Shown here: piece by piece, positions 1-8,100 of the stretch
Numbering within the stretch: position 1 is the first letter of the stretch
How the letters are laid out: every line of letters begins with the position of its first letter
Origin: Lederbergia citrea
GTDB taxonomy: Bacteria; Bacillota; Bacilli; Bacillales; Bacillaceae_C
Reading direction: 5' to 3'
Assembly (NCBI RefSeq): GCF_018343525.1
Contig: NZ_JAGYPH010000001.1
Location: 1,059,778-1,123,777 of the forward strand
DNA: 64,000 nucleotides
Notes under the pieces: model-generated
Databases searched by the model: none
Told to the model about the DNA's origin: nothing
Seen by the model: only the letters and a program-made list of their open reading frames with translations
Made by a program: the position numbers and the translations under genes

Positions 1-299
1 ACACCTCATACCAATGATACAAATTTATTCTAATTAAAGAGCAATAAAGTTTACTAAAACAACCTTTATATTTAATGTACATATTTTTTATAATCAGTGC
101 CTGCACAATCATAAATAGTCCACCAACGGTCAATGCAGCTGGTACATTTAGTGAGATAAATCCAATCATAATCGGAGGTACCAAGCTCATAATAGCCATT
201 TGCTTACGCTGTGCTTTTTCCAAGCCAATAAGGACCGCTACTACTTGGATATAGTTAATAAGTGTAGCCAAAATAACAAATAAAATATCTGTTTCACCC
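1..299 (-). pseudogene. YidC/OxaA-type membrane insertase, C-terminal fragment
   Basis: Reading leftwards from about 299 there is an uninterrupted frame of about 98 codons that runs off the window edge. It contains KAQRKQMAIMSLVPPIMIGF and then a hydrophobic stretch with VPAALTVGGLFMIVQAL, the pattern of the last membrane segments of YidC/SpoIIIJ-family insertases. These insert proteins into the cytoplasmic membrane. No start codon or upstream transmembrane part is present because the frame begins at the end of an IS200-like element. It is therefore a 5'-truncated remnant. The family call is by recalled motif only. Confidence 0.6.
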
Positions 300-858
300 T
301 AAGTTAAACGACCACCTACTAAAGCAGGTGGATTTTGACATAAATGTCGACGACTAAAGTCGTATTTCGGGCTGAAGTCCCGCTCAATGTCCATAAACTG
401 AAGCATACTCAAAATTTGACTGAACTCATTCTTCAATCTGGAATAATTCATCTTTACCTTCATTGAACTGATTTGCAATATAGTTTCTTATTATCTCTTT
501 CGTTACAATCCCAACCGTTACACAAAAGTATCCTCTTGCCTATAATTGCGTCCCCCAAACTTTTTCTTGAGTTCGGAAAATTCATCCTGTAATAATCTCG
601 AAGAGCGCCCTTTAAATACTGCAAAATTTTACTTGGTGCCATACTCGGCGGATATGATAACAGTAAATGTATGTGGTCTTTTCCTACACTGCCTCGCAAA
701 ATTGTAATTCCCCTGGCCTCCAAGCACTTTATATCTATATTTTATGACCCATATGATATAGTACTTGATATCATAAACCGCATGGCTACTTTTTCTATCT
801 CCGTCCATACTTTCACCTCATCCATTAGCATTGACATGCTTGGGCTGAATTTTTCACC
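300..858 (-). mobile_element. Degenerate IS200/IS605-family element
   Basis: The element carries a broken Y1 transposase (426-808). On its 3' side lies a cluster of small hairpins typical of an IS200/IS605 right end: CCACCT/AGGTGG at 312-331, GACGACTAAAGTCGT near 349-363 and GGGCTGAAGTCCC near 369-381. No tnpB is present. The outer ends are approximate. The left side abuts a truncated yidC-like gene, and the right side abuts a dispersed-repeat copy at its T-rich part, as if the insertion had cut into that repeat. Confidence 0.6.
426..808 (-). pseudogene. tnpA: IS200-family TnpA (HUH, Y1) transposase, frameshifted
   Basis: Three frames must be joined to read a complete protein. The N-terminus (from ATG at 808) reads DIKYYIIWVIKYRYKVL. 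The middle frame (723 downwards) holds the HUH motif GKDHIHLLLSYPPS. The C-terminal frame holds KEIIRNYIANQF with the catalytic tyrosine, ending at 426. Each catalytic motif is intact but two frameshifts separate them, so the gene is inactive unless recoded. The family normally makes single-strand cuts during peel-and-paste transposition. Confidence 0.75.
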
Positions 859-859
859 T

Positions 860-908
860 TTTTGCGTTAATCCTTCTTTGATTAATGCACCCGCACCTGT
901 TAGTTAAA
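860..908 (-). repeat. Dispersed cassette-type repeat, right half only
   Basis: Hairpin GCGTTAATC...GATTAATGC followed by the outer arm CACCTGTTAGTT. The usual left half is missing where the IS200-like element begins. The stop codon of the GNAT gene at 904 lies in the arm. Confidence 0.75.
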
Positions 909-1311
909 GAGACATTTGAAAATGATGACAAGTAGTATCTAATCCACCTTTGAGGTAAAATCTATGTGCATCGTGTCTATGAACACCAGAATCTAAACGA
1001 AATTGTTCACAATCATTTTCCTTTGCATGGCTTATTAGCCAATCCCATAGGATTTTCGCATATCCTTTTCGACGACTTGTTTCACCCGTAATCAAATCAT
1101 CTACATAAAAATAATTCCCCCAAGCTAGAGATTCAGTAATCCTATATCTAGCTGCAGCTTTAACTTCATCATTTTCAATGACTGCAACTAAATTAAATCC
1201 ATAATTATCTTGCAATCGTCTAATTTTCCCTATAAATTTATCTTCTGTTAAATGTGGACGAAGTTGTTTGAAAGTGCTAAAAGTAGACCTTATTTCTAAA
1301 TCAGATTTCAT
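904..1311 (-). CDS. GNAT-family N-acetyltransferase
   Basis: A 135-residue protein with the GNAT acetyl-CoA loop in the form SRRKGYAKILWDWL (about residues 79-92), preceded by a beta strand (YFYVDDLI). The C-terminal YLKGGLD resembles the FY-x-x-x-GF end of the fold. Such enzymes move an acetyl group from acetyl-CoA to an amine; the substrate here is unknown. It is a single-gene module: a 70-bp leader upstream, and repeat copies at both ends (1382-1467 and 860-908), the downstream one containing the stop codon. Confidence 0.85.
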   Translation of the reverse strand: MKSDLEIRSTFSTFKQLRPHLTEDKFIGKIRRLQDNYGFNLVAVIENDEVKAAARYRITESLAWGNYFYVDDLITGETSRRKGYAKILWDWLISHAKENDCEQFRLDSGVHRHDAHRFYLKGGLDTTCHHFQMSL

Positions 1312-1381
1312 TATTTTTACACTTGGTTGAATTGTATGTATCCCCTTATTATTTTATAAAATTCCCTTAAGTAATTCGTTA

Positions 1382-1467
1382 TTCTTGTTAAACTATCCCG
1401 CCCGTTACTTGAACAAGAAAAAAGCGATTCCTCGTTATTCTTCAAGAATCGCATCCTTTAGTTAAAT
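1382..1467 (-). repeat. Dispersed cassette-type repeat
   Basis: Left palindrome TTGTTAAACTATCCCGCCCG followed by TTACTTGAACAAG, then a run of A and the hairpin GCGATTC...GAATCGC, then the arm CCTTTAGTTAAATA. Read on the minus strand, it is a hairpin followed by T residues, downstream of the methyltransferase remnant. Confidence 0.75.
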
Positions 1468-2010
1468 ACCGTTCTTTCTTACAACGTAAGTGATAGCATT
1501 TGTATTTAATAATAATTCTTTTTCATCACGAACAATTTTATATTCTAACGGCTTAACCAGTTGGTTTAAAACTGCCCAACCTTCGTATATTCCATTTTAT
1601 TTATTTATCATATCTTCTGTCTTAATATTAATCTCCATCATAACGTCTAATTTTTTGTTGCATTCTATATCAATTTCTTCTACTTCTGAATTAACAATAA
1701 TACAGTTTATGCCCTCATTTTTTGTTCCTAATGCCATTTGTCTAATCACACTTTCAAAAATATCTTCCGATTCAACGTGTTCTAAAGTTGATACGGCAAC
1801 AATGAAATCATATTCATTTTTAGTAATCTCGTAATGTCCTATATCTGCTTTTTTTGTTTCAATTACTTCTTCTACTTCATACTCTTCGCTATCTAGTTTC
1901 AATTTATCTAAGGCAGAATCTAATAAATCTACACAAACAACTTTTCCATTTTTATTTTTTATTTCTTGTGCAATTGGGATACTATTTATCGAATATTTAT
2001 TAGCGATTCC
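1462..2010 (-). pseudogene. SAM-dependent methyltransferase remnant (TehB-like)
   Basis: An open stretch from 2010 reads KNKNGKVVCVDLLDSALDKL, resembling the acidic-loop region of class I methyltransferases, then DFIVAVSTLEHV as motif IV. A stop at 1597 interrupts it, and the C-terminal part continues in another frame (YEGWAVLNQLVKPLEYKIV) to a stop at 1462 inside the repeat arm. The N-terminal glycine-rich SAM motif and start codon are missing (a stop lies just upstream of 2010). It is therefore 5'-truncated and frameshifted. The assignment to TehB-like proteins is by motif recall. Confidence 0.6.
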
Positions 2011-2161
2011 TTATGAATGAATTTTCGCTACATTATGATTAATCCAGCCATTTAATCAGCGTTTTTCCTACCTCTTAAAAAAACTATTAAAGAATGATTC
2101 AATGTATATTTGGAATAATACCTTTGTATTTGTAAAGTTAGTCAAAAAGGAGGGAACCAAA

Positions 2162-2407
2162 ATGGATATTCAAAAATTAGCCGATCATGAGTCATTGGAT
2201 CTACATGAAGTTATTAATTTTAAAACCCTATGCTTAGCGAAATCAAAACTAATGCAAGGACTGGTATTTGATCATGATTTGAGAGCATTAATGCAAAAAG
2301 ATGTTGAACAATCCATGCTAGCGCTTGGAGAATTACAGGCAATATATCAACGCGCACCTTTTGAAGCTTCAGTTCCTCAAAACCGGCCAACACCAATAAT
2401 AAATTGA
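2162..2407 (+). CDS. yraG: CotF-like spore protein, N-terminal-domain type (YraG)
   Basis: 81 residues from ATG 2162; an upstream in-frame ATG at 2102 exists, but GGAGG at 2151-2155 fits 2162. The sequence LHEVINFKTLCLAKSKLMQG is the short helical CotF-N type found in B. subtilis YraG/YraE. It opens a plus-strand operon (this gene, CotF C-type, alcohol dehydrogenase, CotF N-type, CotF C-type) whose order and lengths match B. subtilis yraG-yraF-adhB-yraE-yraD. In that species the cluster is expressed in the mother cell late in sporulation. The products are probably spore-associated; the function is unknown. Confidence 0.8.
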   Translation: MDIQKLADHESLDLHEVINFKTLCLAKSKLMQGLVFDHDLRALMQKDVEQSMLALGELQAIYQRAPFEASVPQNRPTPIIN

Positions 2408-2422
2408 AAAGGAGGCAAATCA

Positions 2423-2791
2423 TTGAACCAGGACTATTTAGACCCTATAAACGCGCTACACGTACCAGAGCTAGCAGATACCACATTTGCGATGGATTTA
2501 CTTCTTCGTGCCAAAGAAGGTGTGCGCAATATTGCTGTTGCATTAACGGAGTCTGCATCACCTGATGTAAGAACCCTCTTACGAAACCAGTTAATGCAAG
2601 GGATTGCCATGCATCAAGAAATTACAGAACTAATGATTAATAAAAAATGGTTCCATCCATACGAACTAAGTGAACAGTATAAACTAGATCAACTCTCTGC
2701 CAACAATACATTGATGATTGGCAAAATGAATCTATTCCCTGTTGAGACCAATAGAAAAGGTATGTTTGACCGGACACCTGATGATCACTAA
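2423..2791 (+). CDS. yraF: CotF-family spore coat protein (YraF)
   Basis: 122 residues starting at TTG 2423, chosen because GGAGG lies at 2411-2415. The ferritin-like helical pattern is clear: [34 protein letters not shown] and KKWFHPYE are typical CotF C-domain segments. It starts 15 bp after the preceding CotF N-type gene, and 18 bp before the dehydrogenase. The length equals that recalled for B. subtilis YraF. Confidence 0.85.
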   Translation: MNQDYLDPINALHVPELADTTFAMDLLLRAKEGVRNIAVALTESASPDVRTLLRNQLMQGIAMHQEITELMINKKWFHPYELSEQYKLDQLSANNTLMIGKMNLFPVETNRKGMFDRTPDDH

Positions 2792-2809
2792 CACTGGAGG
2801 CTGTATAGC

Positions 2810-3946
2810 ATGAAGGCAGTAACGTATCAAGGTATTAAAAATGTTGTAGTCAAAGAAGTTCCAGATCCAAAGATTGAAAAACCAGATGACATGATTATTA
2901 AAGTAACGAGTACAGCTATATGTGGGTCTGATTTACATTTAATTCATGGCATGATTCCTAACCTGCAAGAAAACTATGTTATTGGTCATGAACCAATGGG
3001 AATCGTCGAAGAAGTTGGTCCAGGTGTGACTAAACTAAAAAAGGGAGATCGAGTAATTATTCCCTTTAATATAGCATGCGGTGAATGCTTTTTTTGTAAA
3101 AACCATTTGGAAAGCCAATGTGATAATTCTAATGATAATGGTGATATGGGTGCCTATTTCGGATATTCTGGTACGACGGGGGGCTATCCAGGTGGGCAAG
3201 CTGAATATTTAAGAGTGCCATTTGCCAACTTTACTCATTTCAAAATTCCTGAGACTTGTGAAGAACCAGATGAAAAGTTAACAGTTATTGCCGATGCGAT
3301 GACTACTGGTTTTTGGAGTGTTGACAATGCAGGCGTAAAGGATGGAGATACAGTTATTGTTCTTGGCTGTGGTCCAGTTGGTCTTTTTGCTCAAAAATTC
3401 TGTTGGCTAAAAGGAGCAAAGCGTGTCATTGCCGTAGATTATGTAGACTATCGTTTGCAACACGCCAAACGTACCAACAAAGTTGAAATTGTAAATTTCG
3501 AACACTTTGAAAATGTGGGAATGCATTTAAAAGAAATGACGAATGGCGGCGCTGATGTTGTCATTGATGCAGTTGGTATGGACGGTAAAATGACTGATAT
3601 AGAGTTCCTTGCTAGCGGAATGAAACTTCAAGGGGGAGCGTTTAGCGCGTTTATCATCGCTTCACAGGCAGTTCGAAAAGGCGGAAACATCCAGGTCACA
3701 GGCGTTTATGGTGGAAGATATAATGGATTCCCAATGGGTGATATTATGAACCGAAACGTCAATATACGCACTGGACAAGCACCTGTGATTCATTATATGC
3801 CATATATGTTTGAATTAGTTTCGACCGGAAAAATCAATCCAGGAGATGTCGTAAGTCATGTACTTCCACTTAGTGAAGCAAAGCGTGGCTATGAGATTTT
3901 TGACACAAAAATGGATGATTGTATAAAAGTCGTGTTGAAACCTTGA
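2810..3946 (+). CDS. adhB: Zinc-dependent alcohol dehydrogenase AdhB
   Basis: 378-residue medium-chain dehydrogenase. Catalytic-zinc ligands are seen in AICGSDLHLIHG (Cys near 38) and GHEPMG (His-Glu near 61). The structural zinc lobe is CGECFFCKNHLESQC. The Rossmann glycine motif is VLGCGPVGLFAQ. It oxidises alcohols or reduces aldehydes using NAD(P). It sits inside the spore CotF-type operon, as in B. subtilis, with GGAGG just upstream of ATG 2810, so expression during sporulation is inferred. The natural substrate is not evident. Confidence 0.9.
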   Translation: MKAVTYQGIKNVVVKEVPDPKIEKPDDMIIKVTSTAICGSDLHLIHGMIPNLQENYVIGHEPMGIVEEVGPGVTKLKKGDRVIIPFNIACGECFFCKNHLESQCDNSNDNGDMGAYFGYSGTTGGYPGGQAEYLRVPFANFTHFKIPETCEEPDEKLTVIADAMTTGFWSVDNAGVKDGDTVIVLGCGPVGLFAQKFCWLKGAKRVIAVDYVDYRLQHAKRTNKVEIVNFEHFENVGMHLKEMTNGGADVVIDAVGMDGKMTDIEFLASGMKLQGGAFSAFIIASQAVRKGGNIQVTGVYGGRYNGFPMGDIMNRNVNIRTGQAPVIHYMPYMFELVSTGKINPGDVVSHVLPLSEAKRGYEIFDTKMDDCIKVVLKP

Positions 3947-3963
3947 GGAAGGAGGTATAAAAA

Positions 3964-4158
3964 ATGAAGTACGCCTTACATGAAGTTCTTGAGGTCCATG
4001 AGATGGCTGCATTTAAGACCACTTGTTTAACTAAATCAAAAACGATCAAAGCGTTAGTTACAGATCAGCTATTAAAAGATATTATGCAGCAAGATATTGA
4101 TGTATCTACGAGACAATTACAAGAATATGCTTCTATCCTTTCCAACGCTAAGCAGTAA
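3964..4158 (+). CDS. yraE: CotF-like spore protein, N-terminal-domain type (YraE)
   Basis: 64 residues, paralogous to the gene at 2162 (compare LHEVLEVHEMAAFKTTCLTK with LHEVINFKTLCLAK). ATG 3964 is preceded by AAGGAGG at 3950-3956. It follows adhB by 17 bp and precedes the last CotF gene by 12 bp, so the five genes are one transcription unit. Matches B. subtilis YraE in place and length. Confidence 0.8.
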   Translation: MKYALHEVLEVHEMAAFKTTCLTKSKTIKALVTDQLLKDIMQQDIDVSTRQLQEYASILSNAKQ

Positions 4159-4170
4159 ATTAGGAGATGA

Positions 4171-4476
4171 ATGAACATGAATCCAATCATTGAAACTTTA
4201 ACTGGCATGGACGCACTATCCGATCAAGTCGTTGCAATGGATCTACTCATTTCAGCTAAAAGTGGAATTAGAAATTATGCCATGGCAGTTACGGAGGCAG
4301 GAACACCGGAAATTAAAGAAATGCTCACTCGCCATTTAGTTGAAGCTCTTGATATGCATGAACAAATATCCGCATATATGGCAGAAAAAGGATGGTACTA
4401 TGCTTGGGATACAAACGAACAGATCAGTTTGGATTTAAATAATATCAATACAGCATTGAACTTACCGACATTATAA
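4171..4476 (+). CDS. yraD: CotF-family spore coat protein (YraD)
   Basis: 101 residues; CotF C-type helices (VVAMDLLISAKSGIRNYA, VEALDMHEQISAYMAEKGWYY). ATG at 4177 with AGGAG at 4162 is the best start; the reading frame also opens at an ATG-less codon at 4171, so the first two residues are doubtful. Paralogue of the gene at 2423 and last gene of the spore-type operon. Confidence 0.8.
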   Translation: MNMNPIIETLTGMDALSDQVVAMDLLISAKSGIRNYAMAVTEAGTPEIKEMLTRHLVEALDMHEQISAYMAEKGWYYAWDTNEQISLDLNNINTALNLPTL

Positions 4477-4485
4477 AAAATTTCC

Positions 4486-4521
4486 AGGAACAGTTTAACA
4501 CTCAGCAGATGAACTGTTCCT
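4486..4521 (+). terminator. Hairpin after the yraGF-adhB-yraED operon
   Basis: Perfect 10-bp inverted repeat AGGAACAGTT / AACTGTTCCT separated by 16 bases, 10 bp after the last stop codon. The T tract is poor, so termination is inferred from position. Confidence 0.55.
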
Positions 4522-4629
4522 ATTAAACCATTTTGAGTTTATTTAGCAGAAGTAAATAAAGTTAATACTTCTTGCTTATTCGTGTTTGTTTTATACTATA
4601 TAATGAAAACAATTAATTGACTATTTTTA

Positions 4630-5727
4630 TTATGAAAAGGTCGGAGCAGGAAATTCATCAATTTTGATACGAAGTAAGCTATAAGGTTTCTGTCGTAAGT
4701 CTTTTCCATAATGAAATCTAGGCTGTCTATGTAATTGGTTCACAATTACATATAAATATTGATCCGGACCAATTGAAAAAGTATCCGGCCACAAAATTCT
4801 CGGATCATGTGCGATAGTCTCCATTATGCCATTTGGCAATATCTTACGTATACTGTTGTTTTCATAATCTCCAGCATAAACAGTTCCCTTTGCATCGGTG
4901 ATCATTCCATCAGACGCACCTTTTTCTCCCCAATACTCCACATGATAAGATAAATCCATGTCCGGTATCGTTCTGTCTCTCAGGGCTTCTGTTGAGATCG
5001 AGAACAAATGCCGACTGGTTAGTGGAGCAAAAAATAATATCTTTCCATCGGGAGAAATCGCAAGACTATCAGACGCCAATCTAAATGGAGAAGTTGAACC
5101 GTCTTTGTTTCGATTCATTAAAATTTGACCTTCTACTTTCGGTAATAAATAGGGATCGGGTGAAGTTGAATTTGTTCCATTTAACCGTCTAAACGCGTTT
5201 CCATTTGATAAATCTACGACGATAATAGCTCCTGGTCCTCTTGAAGAAGAATCCGTTATATAGGCATAACCTGCTTTTCCAACACGAAAATCTAAACGGA
5301 CATCATTCAGATAAGTTGTAGGCAGGACAACATCTTCTGTAAAGGTATATACTTTTCTTATTCTATTGGTTTCTAAATCAACAGCGACTAATTTTGCCCC
5401 CCCTTTAATAGGTTCAGAAAAATTGGGTGCCGCCGTATCTAATATCCAAAGCGTTCCCCTTCCATCAGCAACTACACTTTGGACACTGATGAAAGTCATT
5501 GTGATATTCTCGGGGTTAACCAAATTGGTTTGTAAATTAGGATAAGGGTGCAATTTATCCTCAACAATTTCCCCCACCGTAAATTTAACATCGTCTCCCC
5601 ATTTCGGAAAGCAAATAAAAATACGACCGGTTTCTGAAACAGTAACACCTGTAGGCATAGCCCCATAAAATGCATAAACTAGTTCTAAATTACCGAAATA
5701 TTTTTCACTAGGTAACATAGGTTTCAT
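4630..5727 (-). CDS. Major royal jelly / yellow-family beta-propeller protein
   Basis: About 365 residues from ATG 5727, chosen because GAGGAGG lies just before it; an in-frame ATG 18 bp further upstream lacks such a site. The sequence has the features of the bacterial MRJP/yellow family (six-bladed propeller): PTGVTVSETGRIFICFPKWG near the N-terminus, TLWILDTAAP, YAYITDSSSRGPGAIIVVDL and the C-terminal WPDTFSIGPDQYLYVIVNQL. No signal peptide is seen, so it may be cytoplasmic. Bacterial members have no settled role; sugar-lactone or quinone chemistry has been suggested for related propellers. Convergent with the spore operon. Confidence 0.8.
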   Translation of the reverse strand: MKPMLPSEKYFGNLELVYAFYGAMPTGVTVSETGRIFICFPKWGDDVKFTVGEIVEDKLHPYPNLQTNLVNPENITMTFISVQSVVADGRGTLWILDTAAPNFSEPIKGGAKLVAVDLETNRIRKVYTFTEDVVLPTTYLNDVRLDFRVGKAGYAYITDSSSRGPGAIIVVDLSNGNAFRRLNGTNSTSPDPYLLPKVEGQILMNRNKDGSTSPFRLASDSLAISPDGKILFFAPLTSRHLFSISTEALRDRTIPDMDLSYHVEYWGEKGASDGMITDAKGTVYAGDYENNSIRKILPNGIMETIAHDPRILWPDTFSIGPDQYLYVIVNQLHRQPRFHYGKDLRQKPYSLLRIKIDEFPAPTFS

Positions 5728-6006
5728 AATATCCTCCTCAAGCATTCAAACGGGATATCTACTATATATGATTTATATTTTTTCTAGTGCATGTTTCTTA
5801 ATAAGTTTTTCTATACGAAAAGATGATTGAATTGATTATTTTCGAAATTTAATAAGTCTGTCAGAAGAAAGGAAACATTTTAATTTAATGGTCTCCAGAT
5901 AGTAGAATTCAATTAGCAGGTAGCGAAGTTCAATATTCCCGAATCAACATTAAGCTGTTATAAATAATTGGGAAAATTTTCCTTTTTAACTTTGTGAAAA
6001 AATGTA
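5728..6006. other. Non-coding stretch, no feature recognised
   Basis: AT-rich DNA upstream of the propeller gene; presumably holds its promoter. I see no open frame with a ribosome-binding site. Confidence 0.5.
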
Positions 6007-6098
6007 CTTAAGCTAAACTGCCCTTTAGTTCAATAACAAAGAAGTCACCAAAAATGCCAGCTAGATCTTTAACTCTTTCCCCTGTTACTTCAACAAGG
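6007..6098 (-). repeat. Dispersed cassette-type repeat, diverged
   Basis: Left palindrome CTTAAGCTAAACTGCCCTTT followed by AGTTCAATAA, and a right arm CCCTGTTACTTCAACAAGG. The central hairpin is not well conserved in this copy. Confidence 0.6.
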
Positions 6099-6246
6099 AA
6101 TTTGTTAAAATGACTCCCCAATAAAGAAAACTCATAGTAAAAAAAACTAACACAAATGTTGTAATTGATTTTGGAAATTTACGATAAAAGTATATTAATG
6201 CTAACCCTATTAGTATGTGAATGAAAGCAAAAAGAATAAGACTCAT
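6085..6246 (-). CDS. Small membrane protein, 53 residues
   Basis: ATG 6246 preceded by GGTGAG-GTAA. The predicted protein begins MSLILFAFIHILIGLALIYF, has a short basic loop (YRKFPKS), and then a second hydrophobic segment (TTFVLVFFTMSFLYWGVIL), so two membrane spans are likely. Its stop codon lies in the repeat arm at 6085, and another repeat copy lies 52 bp upstream, giving the same leader-gene-repeat layout as neighbouring modules. Function unknown. Confidence 0.6.
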   Translation of the reverse strand: MSLILFAFIHILIGLALIYFYRKFPKSITTFVLVFFTMSFLYWGVILTNSLLK

Positions 6247-6298
6247 TTACCTCACCTCTCACCTAAATTGTACCATTTTCCATAATAGAAAATAATTC

Positions 6299-6388
6299 CT
6301 TCTTTCACTAACCTGCCCGTTAGTACAATAACTTCAACAAAAATAAGCGATAATCCTTCTTGAATTATCGACCCGTTAGTTTAGTAAG
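6299..6388 (-). repeat. Dispersed cassette-type repeat, full copy
   Basis: CACTAACCTGCCCGTTAGTA, then ACTTCAACAAAAATAAGCG, hairpin CGATAATcc...gaATTATCG, arm ACCCGTTAGTTTAGTAAG. Confidence 0.8.
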
Positions 6389-6392
6389 AACA

Positions 6393-6427
6393 AGACGCTT
6401 TTTAATCAATCGTGCCCGATTGTGGAA
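6393..6427 (-). repeat. Partial copy of the dispersed repeat
   Basis: GACGC then TTTTTAATCAATCGTGCCCG and ATTGTGGAAG; matches the hairpin/arm variant seen at 7996-8037 and, inverted, at 16053-16080. Confidence 0.45.
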
Positions 6428-6583
6428 GATTGAATTACCTTACTAATTTCTCGCTGGCTATTTGGTGTAATACTCGTGCATTGCTAAATAGCGATTTTCT
6501 TTATTTTTTTATAAACATTAATTTATGATTTGTTTTTAATAAAGTTAAACGGTATGTTTAATATTATTAAAGGTGGTGATATT

Positions 6584-6889
6584 ATGACAATTGAGATTAT
6601 CCCAGAATGGATGGTCAATCTGGAAGATGAAGATATTATGTTCATAAAAAAATTCCTGCAAGCATCTGGTTCTCTTAAAGAAGTAGCAAACCAGTACGGC
6701 GTTACTTACCCAACTGTTCGCCTCAGGCTGGATAGGTTGATTCAAAAAATTCAAATTAGTGAGGATACTTCCAATGAGCCGTATATTGGCTTGATAAAAC
6801 GAATGGTCATAAACGAAAAGCTTGACTTTGATACAGCTAAGATTCTGATTTCAGAATTCAAAAAAATGAAGGGAGATAAAAAATTATGA
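6584..6889 (+). CDS. DUF2089-like helix-turn-helix protein
   Basis: 101 residues from ATG 6584 with AGGTGGTGAT upstream; a longer frame to 6530 lacks a site. The segment SLKEVANQYGVTYPTVRLRLDRLIQKI (about 27-53) is a clear helix-turn-helix, and the whole resembles DUF2089-type small regulators. The next gene overlaps its stop (ATGA), so the two are translated together. One of the few plus-strand units in the repeat-rich zone. A DNA-binding role is inferred from the fold only. Confidence 0.65.
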   Translation: MTIEIIPEWMVNLEDEDIMFIKKFLQASGSLKEVANQYGVTYPTVRLRLDRLIQKIQISEDTSNEPYIGLIKRMVINEKLDFDTAKILISEFKKMKGDKKL

Positions 6890-7251
6890 GAATTATTTTT
6901 ACAATACTTTTGCTTGCAGTATTTATTACTGGAGCCATTTTTCTGCAGATTTTTCTTTCAAAGAAAGATAATAAGTGGCTAGGCTTAGTTCTTCCAGCAA
7001 TAACTTTGTTTTTTTCTATCTTAGCTGTTTTAGGACTTACATTTTATATGCCGGCTACCTTAACCGAGCAAAGTTTTAAAATCATTTTAAATGCTGTTCA
7101 AATCCCTAAAGTTGCTACTCTTTTAGCGGCTATATATATCGTTATCCTTTATAACATTCCTACAGCAATCCTACTTGGCATTTATTATACTTGTCGCGAT
7201 AAACTAAAAAGGAATAGAGAGATTGAAAAAATGAGTGTTCAGGATTTATAA
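6886..7251 (+). CDS. Membrane protein coupled to an HTH regulator
   Basis: 121 residues with three hydrophobic segments: near 3-23, 32-56 and 77-104, the last containing ATLLAAIYIVILYNIPTAIL. A basic C-terminal tail (RDKLKRNREIEK) follows. Start ATG 6886 overlaps the stop of the DUF2089-like gene. Pairs of a small HTH protein with a multi-span membrane protein are common as regulator and target or anti-regulator, but I recognise no named family. Confidence 0.6.
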   Translation: MRIIFTILLLAVFITGAIFLQIFLSKKDNKWLGLVLPAITLFFSILAVLGLTFYMPATLTEQSFKIILNAVQIPKVATLLAAIYIVILYNIPTAILLGIYYTCRDKLKRNREIEKMSVQDL

Positions 7252-7515
7252 TAGTGAAATTCATTAAATGGATATTTCTGTATAATTGTTTTGTAGTAGA
7301 TTTGTTCGTAATTCAAAACCGATTCAACTTATTATAGATTTCCATTATACCCACCTTTTTTCAAACTTATTTGTTTATTCCACGTATACTCAAAAAAGAG
7401 ACGGCTTCTCTGTTTTACATTGAATAATTCATACAAGGAAACAACTGCTGTCTCTTTATTTTCCCTTCCTAATCTGCCACAATCTGGCCCGATTGTTGAA
7501 CATAAGTTAAACAAC

Positions 7516-7584
7516 ACTCTTCAACTAAACTGCCCGTTAGTAAAAAACGTCCCATTTATTATAGAAAGCACTATTTAGTTGAAT
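7516..7584 (-). repeat. Dispersed cassette-type repeat
   Basis: CTCTTCAACTAAACTGCCCG TTAGTA, a run of A, a diverged hairpin, and the arm CTATTTAGTTGAATT that contains the stop codon of the gene ending at 7575. Confidence 0.75.
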
Positions 7585-7817
7585 TCTTTAAAAAGTTTAT
7601 ATATACAAAAACAAAGTGATACAAGTCCTACTGTAAACATAATTGCACCAAGTATGACCTTAGATAAAATATATCCTTCCGTAATAATTTGGAAATCATC
7701 TGAGTCCATACTTCCGCCTATTGAAGTACGTACATACAAGCTTGCCAAGTCTCTTCCATTTCCGGCACTATGTATTAGTTTTGAATATCCAGAACTATGG
7801 TAACAAAAGAAACCCAT
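7575..7817 (-). CDS. Small single-span membrane protein, possibly frameshifted
   Basis: The C-terminal 44 residues (MDSDDFQIITEGYILSKVIL onwards) end with a hydrophobic helix and a short cationic tail, stopping as EFN in the repeat arm. The best ribosome-binding site lies further upstream (GGAAGGGAATAAT before ATG at 7834), but that frame meets a stop after 13 codons, which suggests a one-base frameshift near 7795. It may therefore be a pseudogene or start internally near 7709. Function unknown. Confidence 0.45.
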   Translation of the reverse strand: MGFFCYHSSGYSKLIHSAGNGRDLASLYVRTSIGGSMDSDDFQIITEGYILSKVILGAIMFTVGLVSLCFCIYKLFKEFN

Positions 7818-7853
7818 ACTTAGTTATATACTTCATATTATTCCCTTCCATTT

Positions 7854-7944
7854 TTCTTCAACTAATCTACCTTGTTAGTACGATAACTTCAACAAAAATA
7901 AGCGATAATCCTTCTTGAATTATCGCACCATATAGTTTAGGTAG
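7854..7944 (-). repeat. Dispersed cassette-type repeat, full copy
   Basis: TTCTTCAACTAATCTACCTT GTTAGTA, ACTTCAACAAAAATA, hairpin GCGATAATcc...gaATTATCGC, diverged right arm. Nearly identical in its middle to the copy at 6299-6388. Confidence 0.75.
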
Positions 7945-7995
7945 AAACCTTCACAATGACAATCCCTAAAATGAGTAGTTTCTAGAATTTAGTAC

Positions 7996-8037
7996 GAAAA
8001 AAGACGCCTTCCTATTCAAGAAAAGCGCCCGATTACG
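7996..8037 (-). repeat. Partial dispersed repeat, variant hairpin
   Basis: AAAAAAGACGCCTTCC...AAGCGCCCGATTACGG. It has the A run and hairpin of the family but a variant arm. Confidence 0.4.
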
Positions 8038-8066
8038 GAAGATCAAGATAGTGATTACTGCCTTCT

Positions 8067-8100
8067 GCTTGTTCAACTAACGCACCCGTTAGTTGAAAAT
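8067..8100 (-). repeat. Dispersed repeat, arm palindrome
   Basis: TTCAACTAACGCACCCGTTA GTTGAA: outer arms TTCAACTAAC / GTTAGTTGAA form a 10-bp inverted repeat. It contains the stop codon of the VanZ gene. Confidence 0.75.

Noticed and set aside
2102..2161. Longer N-terminus for the first CotF-type protein
   Set aside because: The extra 20 codons precede the GGAGG site at 2151-2155 that fits ATG 2162; homologous proteins begin there.
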